A stretch of 64,000 nucleotides of DNA, from contig NZ_CP095046.1 of assembly GCF_022919215.1 (NCBI RefSeq), positions 3,152,501 through 3,216,500 of the forward strand. The letters are read 5' to 3'. Made by a program: the position numbers and the translations under genes. The DNA is from Hymenobacter cellulosilyticus (GTDB lineage Bacteria; Bacteroidota; Bacteroidia; Cytophagales; Hymenobacteraceae). The notes under the pieces are model-generated. The model searched no databases, was not told the DNA's origin, and was given only the letters and a program-made list of their open reading frames with translations. Positions 11,701-23,016 of this stretch are shown here, piece by piece (the stretch's first letter is position 1; each line of letters begins with the position of its first letter).

Positions 11701-14700
11701 GCCTTCGAGGTGCTGTCGCTGGAGGCGGTCAGCTGCGGGAAGAAATACAGGGACAGCCGTTCACTGGCCTGCTCCTGTGCAGTGAGCACGAGCGGATCCC
11801 ACGTAAGAACCAGGGCCGGTGCGGCCGCCTCTCGCAGCAGGCGGCGCTGGTTGGTGGCGGGCAGGTCCCAGGGGGCCTGGCTGTCCGACCCGATGGTAAA
11901 CGACGCGCTGATGGTGGTGGAAAAGCGCAGGTTGATGTGGATCTTGAACAGCCCCAGATTGACGGATACCCGCAGCGACACGGAAACGCCGGCCTCGAGG
12001 TAAATCGGAATCTTGCGGTACGCTTCCACTACCATCTGGACGTAAGCATACACCGTGATATCCACTGACGCCGAGATGATGGCAAAATTCACCTCGCCGT
12101 AAAGCTTGCCCACGAGGCCTACCGTCGCCGACACTTTGTAGTAAGTGTCGCCTGAGCCGGACGGCGTACCGCTGTTCGACTTGAAGAACGCTATTACGCC
12201 TTCAAAGATGCCGATTACCGTGACGCTAAAGCCGGCCTTGAGAATGCCTTTGTTAATCGACTTGCCGATACCGAGCTGCAAGCCCAGGCCGAGCTCTACG
12301 ATTGGGTTGAAAATGCCGCGCGTCGTTTTCGGCACCTTGTCCGACGGCACGTCGTGGAGGTAGGCGATGTAAAAGCCACCCGAGCCGGTAAATGGAAAGG
12401 CCTGTACCGTCAGTGACCTGGAGAAGTCCATGTTGGCCGGGAAGCCGAAATCCAGCCGGAAGCTGCCGTTGGTGTAGACATCAATCCCGATAACCGGCAG
12501 CGTCACCGATACCGCACCAAACTGCAGCTCGCGGATGGAGTCGGGTAGTTTCAGCTCGATCTGGTAGACGCCGACCGAGTCGGTCACCTTTTTATAGAGA
12601 ATCTGGAAGCTCAGCCCGCTCAGTGCCTGCATCTTCTCACCGTCCAGCTTCACCAGCAGGCCGTACAGGTTGGGGTCGTTGAACACCACGCCCAGCGTGA
12701 TGGCCTCGATGATGGTGAACTTGGTGGCAATCAGCCAGCTGCTTTCTTCGCTGAAAACGAGCGTGGCAGACGGGGCCGGCACCTTCGGCGTGGGCTTGAT
12801 GGGCAGGATGGGCGGCTTGCCGGGCGCCGGGGGAGCAGGAGGGAGAAAAACGTCTTTTAGGTTGCTGATGGCCTGATCCACGGTTTTGAGGTCCTGGAAC
12901 GGGTAGAGGGCCACCCGCTGGCCCATGCCCAGGTAGTCCAGATCGAAGAACTGCGTGCCCATGCCCGGCACCGGAATGCTGTCGAGGTCGCGCACATCGG
13001 AACCCTTTCCGGCCAGTTTCTGGGCCGCAGGGTCTGGCGCAGTGGAAGAAATCTCAACGCCCAGAAATTTGCCTTTGAAACCCAGAAACACCCCGGTTTT
13101 GTCCTTGGTAATCGTAATCTGGTCGATCTGCAGGAACCCCAGGTTGATAGCCTTGGCATATACAATCTCAATCTTCGAGTTGTCCGGCGTGTTTTTATCG
13201 TTGGTGTACTTGAGCGAAAGACCGCTCAGGTTGATGGAATTGAGCACGTCCCACGGCGGCGAGAGGGCAAAACCCGGGTCGAAGGACTGGATGAGGTGGG
13301 TAATGATTTCACCCACCGACATGTTGGCAAAAGTGATGGTAATCACGTCCACCATCGTGGTGCTGTTGTGCTTGTAATCGGCTTGGATGCCCAGCCACTC
13401 GAGGTAGACTTCCGTGGCGGGGGTTCCGAACTTGTAGCCCAGCTTAAACGGCAGCAGTAGGAGCGTTGCCACGACCGTGATGGAGCCCGAGGCATTCCCG
13501 TTGATGTAATCCAAGCTGACAGTGGCGTCCAGCGCCTTCGGCAGGGCAAAGGAGTTGACGTCGATTTTCCATTTAACGGTGCCTTCGACGTGATACTTCT
13601 TGCTCTGGTCCGTGGCTGCAGCCGTGGGCACGTACATGGAAACGGCCACGCCGGAGATATTCAGCGAGGCCTTATTGACCCAGTCCGGCAGGGTTTCGAT
13701 GCCCAGGGGCTTGAGAAACTTTTTGACCAGGTCGAGGAGCGGAATAACGGCGCCCGGCTGCATGCCGGCAGAGAATGTCCAGCCCGCATCCGCAACGGGC
13801 TTGTCGGCCACCACCTTCACCGATACACCGCCGATTTCAAGGGTGCCGCCGATGGTTCCAGTAAGGGTGCGCTGCTGGCTAAGGGTTGGGTTCCGAATGT
13901 CGAGCGCTACGTAGGGGTCCCGAACGGAGAGGATGCCGAAAATGTCGAATTCCAGGACGCTGGTAACGCTGAACTGAATGGAGGAAAGCGTCTTGGATGC
14001 CGGATTGAATGCAATATTGAGTTGCTCAAGATTGATTTCCTGCAACTGCAGGCCGACCGGAAAGGCGGGAAGCGCGTACCCGTTGGACGCGGGCAGGGAG
14101 CTAAACAAGTCTCCGATGCCATTAGTGTTTTGCAGTGACCCGTCCAGGTGCGCCACCCAGTCGCTGCTGCCCGCAGGAACGTCGAGCGACACATTGAGGT
14201 ACGCTTTGGCCGGCGTGCCGCTTCCGCCGCCGATGGCGAACTTAGCAAACAGGTAGGTCGCGACCGTATACCGGCTTGTGGCTTTATTTAGCGTGAAGTT
14301 GGCGCCGGCGCCCGTGACGGTAAAGCCGTCGACAATCGTCCAGGGCTGGTCGGCAGGCCGGCCGATCATGATCTTGGCGTAGCTGACCGTGCCGCCGCCC
14401 TCGAGCGAGAAGGTGAGCAGCAACTGGTCGAGGCGGAAGCTCGTTGCCTGCTGGAAGCCAGGCGGAAGCGTGGCAAACAGATTGTTGCCGAACACGAGCT
14501 GCGATAAGTCGGCGATGCCGTCGGCCAGCGTGGCGGTCGACGACAGGTTCAGGCGCCATTGCCCGGCGGGCGCGCTGGCGCTTACGGGCACAGCCACCGA
14601 TACCGTCAGGTTGGTTTGTTTACCCAGCAGGAAAGTGCCCGTCAGCCAGAACGAGGTGTCGTATCCCCCTGACAGCGGATTCAACGTGCGCTGAAGGCCG

Positions 14701-15196
14701 AAGCCAATGTTTGTAACTCTAAGCGAAATCGCAGGCACCAGCGTCCACTCGTTGGCCGAGGAGGCCGCCGCCCATTGCTGGTATCCCAGTTCCGACGCAA
14801 TGGACATGGTCACCGCCTGAAACGGCAGCTTCGGAAGGATGGATGGATCGAAAAAGCCGGCCGGGATGATGTTCCAACTAGCCAGCGTCGCAAAGCCTAG
14901 GTTGGTAAACGCTGCGCTGTAATTGCTTTGCAGCGTGTCCGCATCGGTCTGCAGCAGGGCAATTCGCACCGGTTGCGGCAGGCTGTAGAGCGTCTGCGTG
15001 CCGGTGACGGTCAGCGTGCTGCCGCTGACGGTGATTTGGGTCGACGGATCGGTCAGGCCCGACAGCGCAATCTTCTGCCCATCAAAATAGCTAAGTACAA
15101 AGGCAAAGCTGTCTTGCTTGATGATGGTATTGTCCAGCGTCAGCTTCCCCCTTTAACGGCTCCCCGGAGGTCTGTAGCAAGTTGTTGAAGGTTCAT
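5767..15196 (-). CDS. Giant protein of unknown function (about 3143 aa) with LysM-like segment
   Basis: As given, the gene is split into three frames: a short start (ATG at 15196), a 2021-aa frame ending at 8904 and a 1061-aa frame ending at 5767. One added base in the C run at 15147-15151 and one in the G run at 8964-8968 join them into 3143 aa. The N-terminus has no signal peptide. The first two thirds are beta-rich repeats with alternating hydrophobic residues. A glycine-rich stretch around 12.0-12.7 kb reminds me of DUF6603, which I cannot confirm without a profile search. About residues 1440-1580 contain LysM-like units (VRAGDTLQRVADQYHVSVPA and two weaker copies). The C-terminal 1000 residues resemble nothing I recognise. 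It is the last gene of the cluster, 37 bases after the MBL-fold lipoprotein gene. Confidence 0.75.
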
Positions 15197-15233
15197 GGAG
15201 CAGGATTAGGAATGGCAGAGGCCGGAGGGAATG

Positions 15234-16669
15234 TTACTTCTTGTGGCAGAAAAAAGTGCTCGAGACCGTAGAAATGGTATAGTTGTTTTCCACAGCCTGC
15301 ACCGTGAATGCACTCGCGGTGGAGTAGGGCACGACACCTTCGCCGAGATAAGCAGTCACGATGTAGCCCGCTTTCTCTTGGGACGTACCCAAGCTTCCGT
15401 AGCTAAAAGCGGTCCGGTTCCGGGTGCCAAAAAGCGTTGTCGCACGCGTCAAGGATTCTCCTTGAGCAAAATCATATAGGTTGGTAAAAAAGAAACCCTG
15501 GGCCGATTGGTTTGGGGCCGTCAGGTCAGCGGGAAGTGTAATGGGTTGCGTTGCATTCAGCCGGTTGATAAAGCCAACAGAAGGCAGGTGCCAGCCGGAA
15601 TTGTCGCCTGCTGACGTGACGCACACGGCCGGACGCATGGTGCTGAGGAACGTGGAGTTGTTGCTGTGGTCGCTGCCGTGGTGGTTGGCTTTAAAACCGC
15701 ACATGTGGCCGTCGTATGCCGCGGCTGGTTTGAAATAGGATTTGGCGCCCTTGTAGAGGTATTGAAAGCCGGCCGCCAGGGTGGTTTCCTGGTCGATGTA
15801 GCTGCCGGCGGTAGAGCCGCCCATGTCGCCGCCGAAGAAGTACCGGAATTCGCCGCATTCCAAGACAAAGCCGAGCGACGGGTCGTTCTTGCTGGCGCCG
15901 CGGTTCCAGTTGTCGGTCACCTTGCCGTTGTCCTGCGTAAAGCCCCAGGCGGCCACACACCGAAAGTTGATAGGAACCTTCTTCGTGCCTTCTTCGAAGG
16001 AGCCCAGCGGCATCATGACCCCAACCATCTCGCTAACCTTGTCTGTCGGTTTGTTGATGGGCTGAAAGCGTTTCAGTCCAAACATGTCGGCAGCCTTTCC
16101 GATAGCCGTCACATAATCGTCCATCGTTCCGTCGAAAATACCTTCGGTGGCCCAGGGATTGGTCGTGTCGCGGGGCTGGACGTTAGCCAAGTTTGGTGCG
16201 CTCACGTAAGGCCGCATGCTATAGCCGCCCAGGTCGGTGTATTGGCTCGACCGGATGTCGCCGGTACCTAGACCCAGCAGGCCTTTGTAATGGTCGTTGT
16301 GATAGTGGGTGAGAATGGTATAATCGAACTGTGTGTTGCTAAACCGGGCTTTCATGTACGGCAGCAATAATTCCGAATAGTTGGTTTGGCCGCCGTCGAT
16401 GAGCACCTTCGCTTCGGAACCGTCTTTGTACAGAACTCGGATAACGCTTGCATCGCCGTTGTTAATATTGATATGGTGGATTTCCAGCCGGACCGCCGGG
16501 CTCCCAGTTAGTACCTGGACGGGAGAGGCTGCCTGCGGCAAGGAGTCGTTGCTGGGGGCTTGTGCATTTCGGCACCCCCGAGGGCAGTCAGGGCCAACAG
16601 CAACCACACCCCGACGTGCCTACGGAACAGCAAGACCGGGTTTGTTAAGAAGTGTCCATGTATTTTCAT
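15234..16669 (-). CDS. MBL-fold (ComEC/Rec2-like) metal hydrolase lipoprotein
   Basis: The metallo-beta-lactamase fold is shown by THYHNDHYKGL (the HxHxDH metal motif), a later GGDMGG segment and ANHHGSDHSNN, the pattern of ComEC/Rec2-type hydrolases. In the given sequence the N-terminus is out of frame. One added base in the C run at 16575-16579 extends the gene to an ATG at 16669. It then encodes a signal peptide ending in the lipobox-like LTALGGC, giving a lipoprotein of 478 aa. That start lies only 4 bases after the preceding stop codon, which supports the correction and an operon. The substrate is unknown; related domains act on nucleic acids or other phosphoesters. Confidence 0.8.
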
Positions 16670-16673
16670 GATG

Positions 16674-19600
16674 CTATTTCTTTTTAGCCTTAGCTATTCT
16701 GGCCGCTTTCTTTGCCGCTTTTTGGTAGGCCGCGTACCAGCCCATACTGCCGAGCTGCGCTTGGTTGTTGGGGTCGCCGAAGAGGTAGAAATCAATGGTG
16801 CCGCCAGCAGGAAATTTCTTGCTGAGAAACTTCAGCGCGACTTTGTTCAGCATCAGCAGGTATGCCGTTGCGGTTTCGCCCGGCTCCGGACTGGCCAGGA
16901 GCAACTTCACCGACGCGATGTCCAGGCCCAGCACGCCTTGCAGCGACAGCAGCTTGCTTTGTGAACTCATGCCCGGCAGCTTCAGCCCGGTGTAAATCGC
17001 CCCGTCGCTGACCGACCAGGCCAGCAGCAGGCTCGACTTGAATCCGGCGCTGGAAGCTAGTGCCCCGGGTGTGCCCAGGTTGAGGTCATACACAAGGCCG
17101 TACCAGTCACCAGTCGGGTCCCCGGCGTTGGTCAGCGTCGGCGTCTGCACCTTGATAAAGTCCAGCTTCGCCGGCAGCTGGTCCGCGTTGCCGCTGACCA
17201 GCCCGGTGAGCTTTACCGGGAAATGGTTGAACAGGCTCGCGCGGCGCGTCCGGCTGGCCGATACGTCGAACGTGATGCCGCCGGCGTCAAAGGCGAAGGT
17301 CTTGACGGCGGGGGTGTCCAGGCTAAACGACATGCGGACCAGCAGCTGGGAATAAGCCAGCCCCTGGGTTGAAACCGGCTCCCCGTCCGATCCGAACGAG
17401 AGCAGGTCCATGTTCTGCAGGGCCGCAAAGTTGAGGTAGCCCCACAGCGCGAATTGCGCGTAGACCATCCGGTCGGCTTGCTGTGTCGCCGACGGCAGCA
17501 AGGTGCTGAAACTGGAGCGCACAACTTCTACCGTCTTGAACGCCGGATTAGCCAGCGGAATCATGTCGCGGCCGGAACCGGTAAAGCTGTACGAGGGCAG
17601 ACCGTTGTGGTCCTCGTAGCTGCCCGAAAGAATAAGGATGTTGTCGCGGCCGGCCGTTTCCGTGACTTCACTGCCAAACAACTGGTAAATGCTGAGCTGG
17701 ACAAAGCTTTTGAAGCTTTTGATCTTTGAGTTTTCAAAGAGCACCTTCAACATCAGGGTCTTGAAATTGAAGGCGCTGCGCGGGTCAAAATCGAGCGTCT
17801 GCTTGTACGCCGGTATGTTGCCCGCATAGGGGGCGAAAGCCGGGTCCACATAGTAGATGAGGCCGAACATCGAGCTTTTGTCCTCCATGGAGATGGAGAC
17901 CTGGCCCGTGGCAGGGTCTTTTCGGGTCAGAATGTGGTTGGCATTGATGCCAAAGTGGTGCGCGTTGAATTGCGACAGGTCGATACCGGCCAGCAGGCCC
18001 TGCAGCTCGCTCGGGAAGTTTTTAATGCCAATGTCCGTCTTGAGGGCTAGGATGCCGTTCCAGTCCGAATTGGTGACGATGTCGGCGAAGTGCATAAAAT
18101 CCGGGTCGCCGGCCTCATGCCCCTTCTTGATGCCGTCCTTGACGTAGGCATCGAGCCACGAGGCCAACTCGGCCAGGCTGCTCTGAGCGGTATCATTTAC
18201 GTCGGTCGCGTTGGTCCACTGCGCGGGGTTTGCTACACGTTCGGCAAGGGAGCCGGCGCAGAATTTAAAAATGAGCACGTTGTTGAACTGACCGTTCGTG
18301 GTGCTCTTGGGGACGTTGATTCTGAAGGGCCAGCCCTCCAGCGTAATCTCGCTTTGAAAATCCCCGAGAATCTTGTCCAGCCCGATGACCAGAAACTGTT
18401 GATTGGTCTGGAACGCGCTCTGCAGCTTCGCGTTCAGGTTGTAGAACGCCATCGTTTGCCCGTCGGCCGTCCCCTGCCCCGCGTTCTTGGCTAGAATGAG
18501 ACTGGTCCAGGCCTGCGCCGCGTCGATTGTCACCATCAGCCCCTGCGGCGAGGTGGACAGCGTGTCGCCAGCACTGGCTGCGGCCAGTCCGCCCTGGTGC
18601 GCTGCCTTGCGCCGCTGCCGGGCCATGATCAGATGCGGCAAAGCTTGCTTTTCGATTACCGCTTTGCGGATCGGGCTCAGGACCGCCTTCTCGAATTGGA
18701 CGAGGTCAACTGACTGGGTCGTGGCGCTGGTGAAAGCGCCGTAGATGCCGATGGGGAAAAACAGGTTGTTACCTGCACCCTGCAAGGGGCGGTGGTCGGT
18801 TCGTAAAATCCCAGGAAGTTCGTGGCGGTCTGCGTAGTCAGGGGTGTTACGCCGTAGAGCGAAGCGCCGGTGGGCTGCGACACGTACCGAATGGTGGTGT
18901 CGGTATGGGGGAGTGTGGGTCGGCCGGCTGCGGCGGCAATGGATACCCAGCCGCCAAGGTAGCTGCCGGTAAGCGCGGGCTGGGTGCTGCTCTCGCTGGG
19001 CACTACCGGGTACCCTTGCACGTACGCGGGCTGTTTGTCCGTGAATAGCAGCAGGTCGCCGGGGTAAGTTGTCGTTCGGGAATGAAGGACAGAGTCTCCA
19101 ACCCGGAGAGGCCACATAAGAGGTTAAGCACCGTTGGCTGTGCAAGGGCAGTGCCCGCAATCAGGTGGAAGCCACCCTTGGGGAGCAGGTAGTTGGGGCC
19201 GGTATTGCCTTTGTCAGCAGGGCTGAATACCAGCATGGCCGCTCCGGAACCGGGCACCGCATACGGGAGGGGATTCTCATCCGGCAAAAAATTCACGTAC
19301 GGCGCCAGGGAAAGGGCATTGCCGAAGCTGGAGCGCAGGTACGTGGTCAGCACCGGTCCGGCCGTGTCGAATGCCAGGAACGTGCGCGGCACACCGTTGT
19401 TGTTGAGCTGGTTGTTAGGATCGAGGCTGGCCTGGAACGCCAGCAACGACGTAAAACCTGCATCCAGCAAGGGAAATTTAAGGGCGTTGGCCGCGGCAGG
19501 CGTTCCGTAAAAAAGGCGAGGGTCCGCATCAAAGGATTTCCAGTCGCTGGCGCCGTTGAAGCGGAGGCCGAACCGAATACAGCCGCTGCTCGCACCAGTG

Positions 19601-20136
19601 ACGGAGATATAAATCCGGTCGTCGGCGATTTGCGACTTGCTAACAGCCACTTGGCTGGAAAACCGGATGGTGCTGCCGGGCTGGCTGCGCAGTTCAAAAA
19701 ACAGCTTCTTTCCACTCAGTTGAATGAAGCAACCGGAGGGCACTGCTAGGTTGATGTACTTTCCGAAAAGAAGGTTCGTGTTGTTGCTGGTGTAGCGCTG
19801 CAGGTTAGGGCTCTGCTGCACCAGGGTATAAGACGTAGAGGTCTTGGTAACCGCGTTGCTATTGGCAATCCAGAGAAAGGCGTTGCTGAAGCTGCTAAGC
19901 GACTGCAGCAGGGTGTCGAGATTTTGGATGAATTTGGCTGCGTCGTCCGGCGCGGAAGGCGCAAAAAGGTAAACAGCCTTGTTCTTGACGTCCCAGCTTT
20001 GTTCCAAGGTGATGGTGGCAGTAGCCGCCGGAGCGTTGAGCAGGCAGGCACACCAGCCGGTCCCGTCCGCCGGTTTATCGGCGGTGTACAAACGCTTGTT
20101 GGCCGAGGACGTGTTGGAAAAAGTAGGGACGGTCAT
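16674..20136 (-). CDS. Large uncharacterised beta-rich protein (about 1154 aa)
   Basis: Three overlapping frames join into one 1154-aa protein if one base is added at the G run 19078-19080 and one at 18786-18789. Across both junctions the protein then reads smoothly, while the alternative frames are Arg/Pro-rich and unnatural. ATG at 20136 is preferred over the upstream TTG. There is no signal peptide or membrane segment. The sequence is rich in Ser, Thr, Asn and alternating hydrophobic residues, and it ends in a Lys/Ala-rich basic tail (AKKAARIAKAKKK). I recognise no known domain. It is followed after 4 bases by the MBL-fold lipoprotein gene, so the two are almost certainly co-transcribed. 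Confidence 0.7.
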
Positions 20137-20221
20137 GGGAAGAAACGTAGGAGCCTGCTTGGTGGATGGCAACGAAAAATGCTTGCCCGAGCGCCGTGGT
20201 AGAGGTGTAATGGCCGTTTAA

Positions 20222-21153
20222 GGCGCTATTTTTTGCCTTGGTGCAAGAAGGCTTGCCGTAGCGCGCATTCCTTGCGGACCATTTGCAACCCCGTGCGCTA
20301 CCTGGTTAAAATCGGCTGCGGCAGGGGCCACTTACCGCCGGGCCGTGGTCTAGCTCTCGTGGGCGCGCTGTCTTAGGTAACGGCTGTTTCGAGCCCTTGC
20401 TGACCGGACGCGATACCGAGCCGACGGCCATCATTGTAGTCGCGCACACGGTGCAGAACACGCCTACCAACGAGCCCGACCGCGGGCGAGCGGGGCGTGG
20501 TACGAGCAGGTACAGCAAGTTCCGGGCTATACCAACCTGGGGTACACGGGCGAAAAATCCGAATACGCTGCGGTCGTGCACAATAGTGTTTTCAGGTAAT
20601 GACCAAACCCGCGGGCTGGACCGGCTTCGGGCTGTTACCCCGTCGCGGAGCTTCCAAGCGCCGTTTCGATAAGGTTGCCCACTTCCTCGAGCTGGTCAGA
20701 AACCATGAATGGGTAAAGCCATCCATATAGCAGTTTCACGTTCTTGCCTTTGCCAAACTGGTATTGGCTAAAGCCACTTTCTCCTCACTAGTTCATAACA
20801 ACCTCTAACTGGTGCCCTGGATGGGCCGCAAACCCTACCTACTGTGATGGGCGGTATCTGCCCGACTGTTTTGTGCCAGGAGTGTCGAAGACAAAGGCTA
20901 TCCGACGAGGCCACCTCCCTTGAAAAAAGAGGCTTAAAACGCACGATAGTACTGCTGCTAAGTGGTAGGAACCCTTTCAAAAGCTCCCGGTGCGCCGGGA
21001 CGGATTGAGGCAGGTACAAGGCGGCATGGTAACGGCGCATTCGGCACCATTCGCATCGGGTGCATGGGCCTTCCCCGCCCCAAAGACCGCACGCCAGGTC
21101 ACAGCGGCCCGACGTGCGGCCATCTACCGGAAATGGCAGCGCGTTGCTGGCTT
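20222..21153. other. Gene-poor stretch with a possible gene fragment
   Basis: About 930 bases without a convincing complete gene. A plus-strand fragment near 20490-20600 reads like the C-terminal end of a protein (WYEQVQQVPGYTNLGY, stop at about 20600), but it has no start and its upstream frame is broken. The region separates the 156-aa gene from the three larger genes of the cluster. Confidence 0.4.
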
Positions 21154-21623
21154 TTATTTTTCGTCGCTGTCAGCCGGCGGGTTACTCCAGTTCGCAATCG
21201 GGTTGACGTAGGAATAGTTGCCTTTGCCGTTGAGGTCCGTCCAGGTAGCGTTCAGATAAACGCTGCCGTTGTCGTCGGGGTGGGGGTATACAACTGAATT
21301 ACTTTAATCGACAGGGTCATCAACCCGGATTCAACAGTGATGTCAGTTTGGATCAGGTTGTTGGGATTGAGGTAAATGGGGTTCGGGAATGTACCGGCCG
21401 AATTCGTGAATGTTACTTTCACCATGTTGTAGGTGTCGCCAAACACAAGGATGTTGGCACTGAGAAAGGCGTTACCGTAACCGATCTGCTTGGAGTAAGT
21501 CACCGGCCCGCCTTCTTTCTGCAGCCGCGAAAAATCAACAGGCGAGTCTGTGAATGAAGCCGAGGCTATCGGACGGTCTTGAATGGTGCCGGTGGCTTCT
21601 GTGTCTTGGTGTTGCGTACTCAT
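21154..21623 (-). CDS. Small uncharacterised protein upstream of the giant-protein cluster
   Basis: The given frame stops at 21252 after 123 aa. One added base in the G run at 21282-21286 extends it to 156 aa, stop at 21154. The new C-terminus (VYLNATWTDLNGKGNYSYV, ending PPADSDEK) is natural-looking protein. It has no signal peptide. Its beta-rich, Asn/Thr-rich composition is like that of the larger proteins of the cluster, so it may belong to the same system, though about 1 kb separates them. No family was recognised. Confidence 0.6.
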
Positions 21624-21784
21624 TTGGGTGTTTGCTTTGTATTTAAGAAAACGCCTACTCTATTTAAGCTTTTCGGCAGCCGCTTTTTATATCAGGAAGG
21701 ATTCGGGAAATGCAGTGCATACCAAAGTATATGGTGCTAGTGTCAGCTAGCAGCCGGGAAACGTTTCTTGTTTGGAGTAATTAA

Positions 21785-22102
21785 TTCGCATATAGTACAG
21801 TTGCTACACTAGCAGACCATGAGCAAAAGCCAATAGCATATGATCCTAATAAGAGCATCATACTACTTGATCGTGAAGGGATTGTAGTATACATGCCTGC
21901 AGATCGAGTAGGGTTTTTGATAAGAGAATTGAATAAGCCAGGCGACACAATTACCTGTGCAAAAAAGACAGTTAAAATCCAGCCTATAGCAGGTAGAAAT
22001 ACGCTATTTACAAACCAGGTAGAATTACCTGGTAGTAACCAGTTTGACTTCAGCAAAGCTCAATACGGGCCCACTGCAACAGCACAATTGAATGGAGTTT
22101 GA
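21785..22102 (+). pseudogene. Gene fragment without a start
   Basis: An open frame on the plus strand reads naturally (for example YDPNKSIILLDREGIVVYMP) and ends at 22102, but upstream it runs into a stop at 21782 without a start codon. It is more AT-rich than its surroundings. It is probably the 3' part of a decayed or truncated gene. No family was recognised. Confidence 0.4.
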
Positions 22103-22159
22103 TGCACTATTATTCTTGTTCGGGCAATGCTACACTGCAGAATAAAAGCCTGTTGGGGA

Positions 22160-22540
22160 ATTAACTGATGTGACCTAGGCATGGCGGATATTGAAAGCGG
22201 GGCCGCGGCATGCCCGCACGTGGCCTTGCGTGTCGACCAGCAGCTGTCGCTTGCGCCTGTTCACTCGTTTGTGCGCGTCCAGCCCGCGGGCTTCGCAGAT
22301 GCGAAGGGCCCGGCCTTCGATAGAGGATGGACAAAGTGCGCACCCAGCAGCGTGCCCTAAGATTTTGCATTGAACACCTGGCTATTGACCATTCACGTAA
22401 ACGACAGTTTGCGTGAACACAAACTTTTCTTTCGTTGAGTGGTGCTATCCTGCGTTTCTCTCTTAGTACATGGTTGACCTGCAGCTGTTCCCACCTACCA
22501 AATTGGGAGAAAAAGACCTCAATGACACGAGCCTGGGGAG
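22160..22540 (-). mobile_element. IS5-family transposase remnant
   Basis: The minus strand encodes pieces typical of the end of an IS5-family transposase: a GLDAHKRVNRRKRQLLVDTQ segment matching the family pattern GxDAxKxVxGRKRxxLVDT. Upstream, in another frame, is an N-terminal-like piece (RWEQLQVNHVLREK). The catalytic core is missing between them, and no terminal inverted repeats were seen. It is a decayed insertion. Confidence 0.55.
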
Positions 22541-22564
22541 GCCTTAGAATCGTGTTTCCCCCAG

Positions 22565-22972
22565 ATGGATGATGGCGCTCTTCTACACTGGAACGGCGTA
22601 TCGGTGCCACTCTCCTACAAGTACGACCTCGGCATCATTATTCATGACATCATCTTCCTCGTCCAGCAACTACGGACCAGCTTGATGGGAAGCTTTACCA
22701 TTTGCTGGCCCTCCAATACGTTTCGGGTAAACTGGCAGGTGGCAGTAGTAGCTGGCTGCGTACGGGTTACCGCTTCCTGGGAGAGTGGGTACGCCCCGGT
22801 AGATGCGTTGAATGCCTCCCCGGTAGTGGAAACAGACCAAGCCACGTTTATGGCGCAGTGGGTTGCCTTGTTACGCTTCGCGAACCAGGCTCTTATTGAC
22901 ACTGGCTACACCGCTGGGGATTTGGAAGACTATGGCCTACTAGTAGAAGAGTTGGCTCATCATCAGCAGTAA
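22565..22972 (+). CDS. Hypothetical protein, 135 aa
   Basis: The codon use is natural, the start is an ATG, and the product is a 135-aa soluble protein with an acidic C-terminal segment (GDLEDYGLLVEELAHH). It has no signal peptide or clear membrane segment. The start may be artificial, because a transposase remnant lies directly upstream and could have removed the original 5' end. I do not recognise a family. Confidence 0.5.
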   Translation: MDDGALLHWNGVSVPLSYKYDLGIIIHDIIFLVQQLRTSLMGSFTICWPSNTFRVNWQVAVVAGCVRVTASWESGYAPVDALNASPVVETDQATFMAQWVALLRFANQALIDTGYTAGDLEDYGLLVEELAHHQQ

Positions 22973-23016
22973 TCCATCGTTTGCCTGACCGAGAACTTTC
23001 TCATCGGGGCTAGGGG

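Noticed and set aside
16674..19160. A separate 828-aa protein starting at 19160
   Set aside because: Its first 130 residues are Arg/Pro-rich and unnatural, while another frame reads naturally there. The true protein begins at 20136 with two corrections.
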